Made by a program: the position numbers and the translations under genes. From positions 2,604,001 through 2,668,000 of the forward strand of contig NZ_CP158016.1 in NCBI RefSeq assembly GCF_046254905.1: a stretch of 64,000 bases of DNA. The letters run 5' to 3'. Under the pieces are notes generated by a model that was not told where the DNA came from, ran no database searches, and saw nothing but the letters and a program-made list of their open reading frames with translations. Positions 61,025 to 64,000 of the stretch are shown here, in pieces; positions within the stretch are counted from its first letter, which is position 1, and each line of letters opens with the position of its first letter. Source of the DNA: Pseudaeromonas aegiceratis. GTDB lineage: Bacteria > Pseudomonadota > Gammaproteobacteria > Enterobacterales > Aeromonadaceae.

Positions 61025-61972
61025 GTGCCTGACATGAAGCTGTTTACCGGTAACGCCACACCGGAACTGGCCCAGAAAATCGCAGATCGTCTCTTTAGCA
61101 AGCTCGGCAGCGCCGCTGTCGGTCGCTTCAGCGACGGCGAAATCAGCGTACAGATCAACGAGAATGTACGCGGCGGCGACATCTTTATCATCCAATCCAC
61201 CTGTGCTCCCACCAATGACAACCTGATGGAACTGATTGTCATGGTGGATGCTATGCGTCGCGCCTCTGCAGGCCGGATCACCGCTGTGATCCCCTACTTC
61301 GGTTATGCCCGTCAGGACCGTCGGGTCCGCTCCGCCCGGGTGCCCATCACCGCCAAGGTAGTGGCTGACTTCCTGTCCAGCGTCGGGGTTGACCGGGTGC
61401 TGACCGTGGATCTGCACGCCGAACAGATCCAGGGCTTCTTCGATGTGCCGGTGGACAACGTGTTCGGTAGCCCTGTGCTCATCGAAGACATGAAGGTCCG
61501 TGAGCTGCACGATCCCGTGGTAGTCTCTCCGGACATCGGCGGCGTGGTGCGGGCCCGTGCCATCGCCAAGCTGCTGGACGATACCGACATCGCCATCATC
61601 GACAAGCGCCGTCCCCGCGCCAACGTCTCCCAGGTCATGCACCTGATCGGTGACGTCAAGGATCGCGACTGCATCATTGTCGACGACATGATCGACACCG
61701 GCGGTACCCTGTGCAAGGCGGCCGAAGCCCTCAAGGAGCGTGGTGCCCGTCGGGTCTATGCCTACGCCACCCATCCGGTGTTCTCCGGCAGCGCCGCCCA
61801 GAACATTGCCGAGTCCGTGATCGACGAGGTGATCGTCACCGACTCCATCCCGCTGTCCGACGCCATCAAGGCCGTGGGCAAGGTGAAGCAGCTGACCCTG
61901 GCCCCCATGCTGGCCGAGGCCATCCGCCGCATCAGCAACGAAGAATCCATCTCCGCCATGTTCCATCAATAA
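61025..61972 (+). CDS. prs: Ribose-phosphate pyrophosphokinase
   Basis: Prs makes PRPP, used for nucleotide, histidine, tryptophan and NAD synthesis. The 315-residue protein (E. coli 315) begins MPDMKLFTGNATPELAQ from a GTG codon, as in E. coli, and has the PRPP signature DRDCIIVDDMIDTGGTL and the catalytic loop PKRRPRANVSQV-like DKRRPRANVSQV. No tRNA or other gene lies in the 85-base ispE-prs gap. Confidence 0.98.
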   Translation: MPDMKLFTGNATPELAQKIADRLFSKLGSAAVGRFSDGEISVQINENVRGGDIFIIQSTCAPTNDNLMELIVMVDAMRRASAGRITAVIPYFGYARQDRRVRSARVPITAKVVADFLSSVGVDRVLTVDLHAEQIQGFFDVPVDNVFGSPVLIEDMKVRELHDPVVVSPDIGGVVRARAIAKLLDDTDIAIIDKRRPRANVSQVMHLIGDVKDRDCIIVDDMIDTGGTLCKAAEALKERGARRVYAYATHPVFSGSAAQNIAESVIDEVIVTDSIPLSDAIKAVGKVKQLTLAPMLAEAIRRISNEESISAMFHQ

Positions 61973-61990
61973 GCCGGCGCGAGTGATGAG

Positions 61991-62018
61991 AAAGAGCTCC
62001 TAAAGGGGCTCTTTTTTT
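61991..62018 (+). terminator. Terminator after prs
   Basis: AAAGAGCTCC / GGGGCTCTTT stem (one T-G pair), TAAA loop, then a long T-run; more T residues follow at 62021-62028. Confidence 0.9.
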
Positions 62019-62098
62019 ATCTTTTTTTTCTGCGGGATCTGCTGTCCCGGTGTGATTTGAGGCACACTAGCGCGGATTTTTTCTATCGGAGAGTCAAC

Positions 62099-62527
62099 GT
62101 GCGTCTTGTCCTGCTGTCCCTGCTGCTGGTGCTGGCCGGCTGTCAGGCTCCTGCCTCCAACCAGGCATCCCAGCCCAAGGTCCCTACCTTCTACAATCAC
62201 TGGGAGCTGTTTGCCATCGACGCCGTCAAGGTGCCCAAGCTCAAGCCCGCCCAGCTGCTCAACGTGGATCGCAACTACATGGTCAGCGGCATGGCCGGCT
62301 GCAACCGGGTGTTTGGCCAGGGCAAGTTCGAAGACGGCGTGCTGAGCTTCGAAAACCTGAGCACCACCATGAAGCTCTGCCCCGCCGAGCTGGACCGCTA
62401 CGAGCAGAGCATCACAGAGGTGCTGAGCAACGATCCCAAGGTCACCATGTACCGTGGCGATCTGGTGCTGCGGGCCAACCACAGGGTGCTGCAATACCGT
62501 CTGGTGAAGGACGCTCAGGCGGACTGA
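62099..62527 (+). CDS. META-domain lipoprotein (HslJ-like)
   Basis: A 142-residue lipoprotein. It starts at a GTG with GGAGAG six bases before it and has a signal peptide ending in the lipobox LAGC. The mature part matches a META domain, with the conserved pattern YMVSGMAGCNRVFGQGKFEDG-type sequence followed by STTMKLCPAELDRYE. HslJ proteins share this fold; the role here is unknown. An ATG 14 codons upstream would precede the signal peptide with unrelated residues and is rejected. Confidence 0.85.
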   Translation: MRLVLLSLLLVLAGCQAPASNQASQPKVPTFYNHWELFAIDAVKVPKLKPAQLLNVDRNYMVSGMAGCNRVFGQGKFEDGVLSFENLSTTMKLCPAELDRYEQSITEVLSNDPKVTMYRGDLVLRANHRVLQYRLVKDAQAD

Positions 62528-62534
62528 GCCAACG

Positions 62535-62562
62535 CAAGAGGCCACCGACAGGTGGCCTCTTG
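62535..62562. terminator. Hairpin between the META lipoprotein gene and ribB
   Basis: CAAGAGGCCACC / GGTGGCCTCTTG, a perfect 12-base stem with a 4-base loop between convergent genes. T-runs are poor on both strands (GGTTTC on the plus side), so its strength is uncertain. Confidence 0.6.
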
Positions 62563-62584
62563 GTTTCTGGGGTTTCCCTGCGGA

Positions 62585-63238
62585 CTAGCTGGCCTGGGCC
62601 AGCCCGGCGGACAGGTAGCCCACCAGATCCTCAATGGAGAGCACCAGCATGCCGTGCTCCTTGGCAAAGGCCACCGCATCGGGCAGCCGGCCCATGGTGC
62701 CATCAGGCAGGGTCAGCTCGCAGATGACCCCCGCCGGTCGCAGGCCCGCCAACCGGGCCAGCTCCACCGCCGCCTCGGTGTGGCCGCGACGCTGCAACAC
62801 GCCACCGGGGACCGCCCGCAACGGGAACACGTGGCCGGGGCGGGAGAGATCCTCCGGCTGGGCATTCGGCGCTATGGCGGTCTTGATGGTGGTCACGCGG
62901 TCCTGGGCCGATACCCCGGTGGTGACCCCCTCCTTGGCCTCGATGGAGACGGTATAGGCGGTCTGGTTGCGGCTGCCGTTGTGGCTGACCATCTGCGGCA
63001 ACGCCAGGGCACGGCAGCTGTCATCCGGCAGGCAGAGGCAGACGATGCCGCTGCCTTCGCGGATCATCATGGCCATCTGGGGCACCGTCAGGTGCTCGGC
63101 GGCGAAGATGAAGTCGGCTTCGTTCTCCCGATCCTCATCGTCCACCACCAGCACCCCTTCGCCGCGCTGCAAGGCGGCCAGTGCCAAACGCACCCGGGTA
63201 TGGGCATCACCAAATTGACTAAGCAGAGACTGACTCAT
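62585..63238 (-). CDS. ribB: 3,4-dihydroxy-2-butanone 4-phosphate synthase
   Basis: RibB makes the four-carbon unit of riboflavin from ribulose 5-phosphate. The 217-residue protein (E. coli 217) has VLVVDDEDRENEADFIFAAEHLT with acidic metal ligands and RPGHVFPLRA with the catalytic histidine, and HTEAAVELARLAG. No GTP cyclohydrolase II domain is fused. AAGGA precedes the ATG. A frame open 29 codons upstream runs through the leader and is not used. Expression should be switched by the FMN riboswitch upstream. Confidence 0.96.
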   Translation of the reverse strand: MSQSLLSQFGDAHTRVRLALAALQRGEGVLVVDDEDRENEADFIFAAEHLTVPQMAMMIREGSGIVCLCLPDDSCRALALPQMVSHNGSRNQTAYTVSIEAKEGVTTGVSAQDRVTTIKTAIAPNAQPEDLSRPGHVFPLRAVPGGVLQRRGHTEAAVELARLAGLRPAGVICELTLPDGTMGRLPDAVAFAKEHGMLVLSIEDLVGYLSAGLAQAS

Positions 63239-63330
63239 GGTAAGGGTCCTTGAAAAATAGTTACCAGAATCAGGGCATGAGAGAAGGCACGGCCAAAGCC
63301 GTTTGGCAGCACTAGGCTGCGGCAAGGATT
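63239..63330 (-). promoter_or_regulatory. ribB leader, expression platform of the FMN riboswitch
   Basis: Between the riboswitch aptamer and the ribB start lies a GCCAAA / TTTGGC hairpin (63292-63307) not followed by a T-run. Control may therefore be mainly at translation or by a Rho-type mechanism, as in E. coli ribB, rather than by a simple terminator. This is inference. Confidence 0.4.
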
Positions 63331-63477
63331 CTCTTTCATCCGGACTATGACCGTCGGCTCTGGAGTCTCACCAGATCTGCTGACCCTGCCGTGGCAGGCG
63401 CTCGCGGGCTGACCCGGTTCGGCCAATGGCCTGGTCGGGAACACCGCCGGTGGGGAATTGCACCCCGCCCTGAGAAT
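63331..63477 (-). promoter_or_regulatory. FMN riboswitch (RFN element)
   Basis: On the minus strand the conserved RFN blocks appear in order: GGCGGGGTGCAATTCCCCAC then CGGCGGT, GCCCGCGAGCG, GGTCAGCAGATCTGGTGAGA, CCAGAGCCGACGGT, and AGTCCGGATGAAAGAGA. All core positions I recall are present. It binds FMN and lowers ribB expression. Confidence 0.97.
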
Positions 63478-63569
63478 GTGCGTCAAACGCCAGGCCAGTC
63501 TACGCCTGCGCGGGCGCCAGGCAAAGCCTGGGATACACTCGGTTACGCAATCGCCGGCGTCGCGCCCAA

Positions 63570-63595
63570 ACAAAAGGGCAGCGTTCGCTGCCCTT
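63570..63595 (-). terminator. Terminator after serA
   Basis: On the minus strand AAGGGCAGC / GCTGCCCTT with a 4-base loop, followed by TTGTTTG. Confidence 0.8.
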
Positions 63596-63621
63596 ATGCG
63601 GTTGTGGCCTTGCCGGCTGGC

Positions 63622-64000
63622 TTAGTAGAGCAGACGGGCACGTATGGTGCCGTCGATCTGCTTGAGCATCTCCAGCGCCTTGTCGCTCTGGTCGGTCTCC
63701 ACATCCAGTACCACATAGCCGATCTCGGCGGTGGTCTGCAGGTACTGAGCCGCGATGTTGATGTTGGCCTCGGAGAAGGCATGGTTGATCTGTCTGAGCA
63801 CCCCCGGCTGGTTGCGGTGGATGTGCAGCAGACGGGTGGCCTGACGATGCTCCGGCAGGGACACTTCCGGGAAGTTCACCGCGGTCAGGGTGGAGCCGTT
63901 GTCGGAGTACTTGGTCAGCTTGTTGGCCACCTCGATCCCGATGTTTTCCTGGGCTTCCAGGGTGGAGGCACCGATGTGCGGCGTCAGTATGACGTTCTCC
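63622..64000 (-). CDS. serA: D-3-phosphoglycerate dehydrogenase, C-terminal part
   Basis: The gene enters from the right edge; about 125 C-terminal residues are visible. NVILTPHIGASTLEAQENIG is the end of the NAD-dependent dehydrogenase domain. Then come the short linker SDNGSTLTAVNFPEVSLPEH and the C-terminal ACT domain, with HIHRNQPGVLRQINHAF, and the end GTIRARLLY, all close to E. coli SerA. The ACT domain binds serine and gives feedback inhibition of serine synthesis. Confidence 0.96.
   Translation of the reverse strand, partial: ENVILTPHIGASTLEAQENIGIEVANKLTKYSDNGSTLTAVNFPEVSLPEHRQATRLLHIHRNQPGVLRQINHAFSEANINIAAQYLQTTAEIGYVVLDVETDQSDKALEMLKQIDGTIRARLLY

Noticed and set aside
1..64000. 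Mobile elements, CRISPR arrays, tRNA or rRNA genes, phage or defence islands
   Set aside because: None seen. Gene order is conserved housekeeping throughout and no terminal inverted repeats, direct-repeat arrays or cloverleaf sequences were recognised by eye.

Overview
The window is an ordinary-looking chromosome segment of a GC-rich (clearly above 55% by eye) gammaproteobacterium. Nearly every gene has a recognisable Escherichia coli or Vibrio counterpart. The order frr-uppS-cdsA-dxr-rseP (dxr after cdsA, unlike E. coli), together with lamB-malM, rcsF-trmO, glnD-dapD and a DUF2310 Zn-ribbon gene beside syd, suggests the Aeromonadales (an Aeromonas/Oceanimonas-type genome). The taxon is an inference; no rRNA or tRNA gene is present to test it. 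No insertion sequence, prophage, CRISPR array, toxin-antitoxin pair or obvious genomic island is seen.

Layout. 1-313: start of a CHASE4-type membrane sensor leaving the window. 469-3983: cydDC thiol exporter. 4048-5380: rcsF, trmO and a small lipoprotein in overlapping frames. 5470-7023: SulP anion transporter. 7079-7819: PHP phosphatase. 8024-9748: proS. 9992-10870: a diguanylate cyclase. 10867-31220 (minus strand): the conserved block rpsB-tsf-pyrH-frr / uppS-cdsA-dxr-rseP-bamA-skp-lpxD-fabZ-lpxA-lpxB-rnhB-dnaE-accA / tilS, which joins translation, isoprenoid and phospholipid carriers, outer-membrane assembly, lipid A synthesis, replication and fatty-acid initiation. 31520-35842: map, glnD, dapD. 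35977-40337 (minus): ptsG, malM, lamB. 40773-43939: truC, yqcC, three small poorly known genes and syd. 43994-51811: queF, a TPR protein with a degenerate GGDEF-like domain, an apparently active GGDEF cyclase, ppnN, xni and an SDR oxidoreductase. 51870-53935: rlmM and gcvA. 54195-54314: an unrecognised 39-codon gene with an unusually rich upstream region. 54464-59379 (minus): hemA-prfA-prmC-sirB1-kdsA. 59498-61972: lolB-ispE-prs. 62099-62527: META-domain lipoprotein. 62585-63238: ribB under an FMN riboswitch. 63622-64000: end of serA.

How the parts work together. The minus-strand 10.9-31.2 kb block is an envelope-biogenesis superoperon with internal terminators that separate the translation genes (rpsB, tsf, pyrH, frr) from the lipid and outer-membrane genes. 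ptsG and lamB-malM give a small sugar-uptake neighbourhood. Three c-di-GMP-related proteins lie in the window, possibly a fourth (the truncated CHASE4 protein); two of them, one degenerate and one with an intact active site, are adjacent and form the most plausible under-described signalling pair here. Other points worth a second look are the 39-aa gene beside gcvA, where enterobacteria carry the GcvB small RNA, an RcsF without the usual proline-rich linker, and a 66-aa glutamine-rich lipoprotein ending in lysine. Start codons were reassigned where the longest frame had no ribosome-binding site or ran into a neighbour or a terminator.
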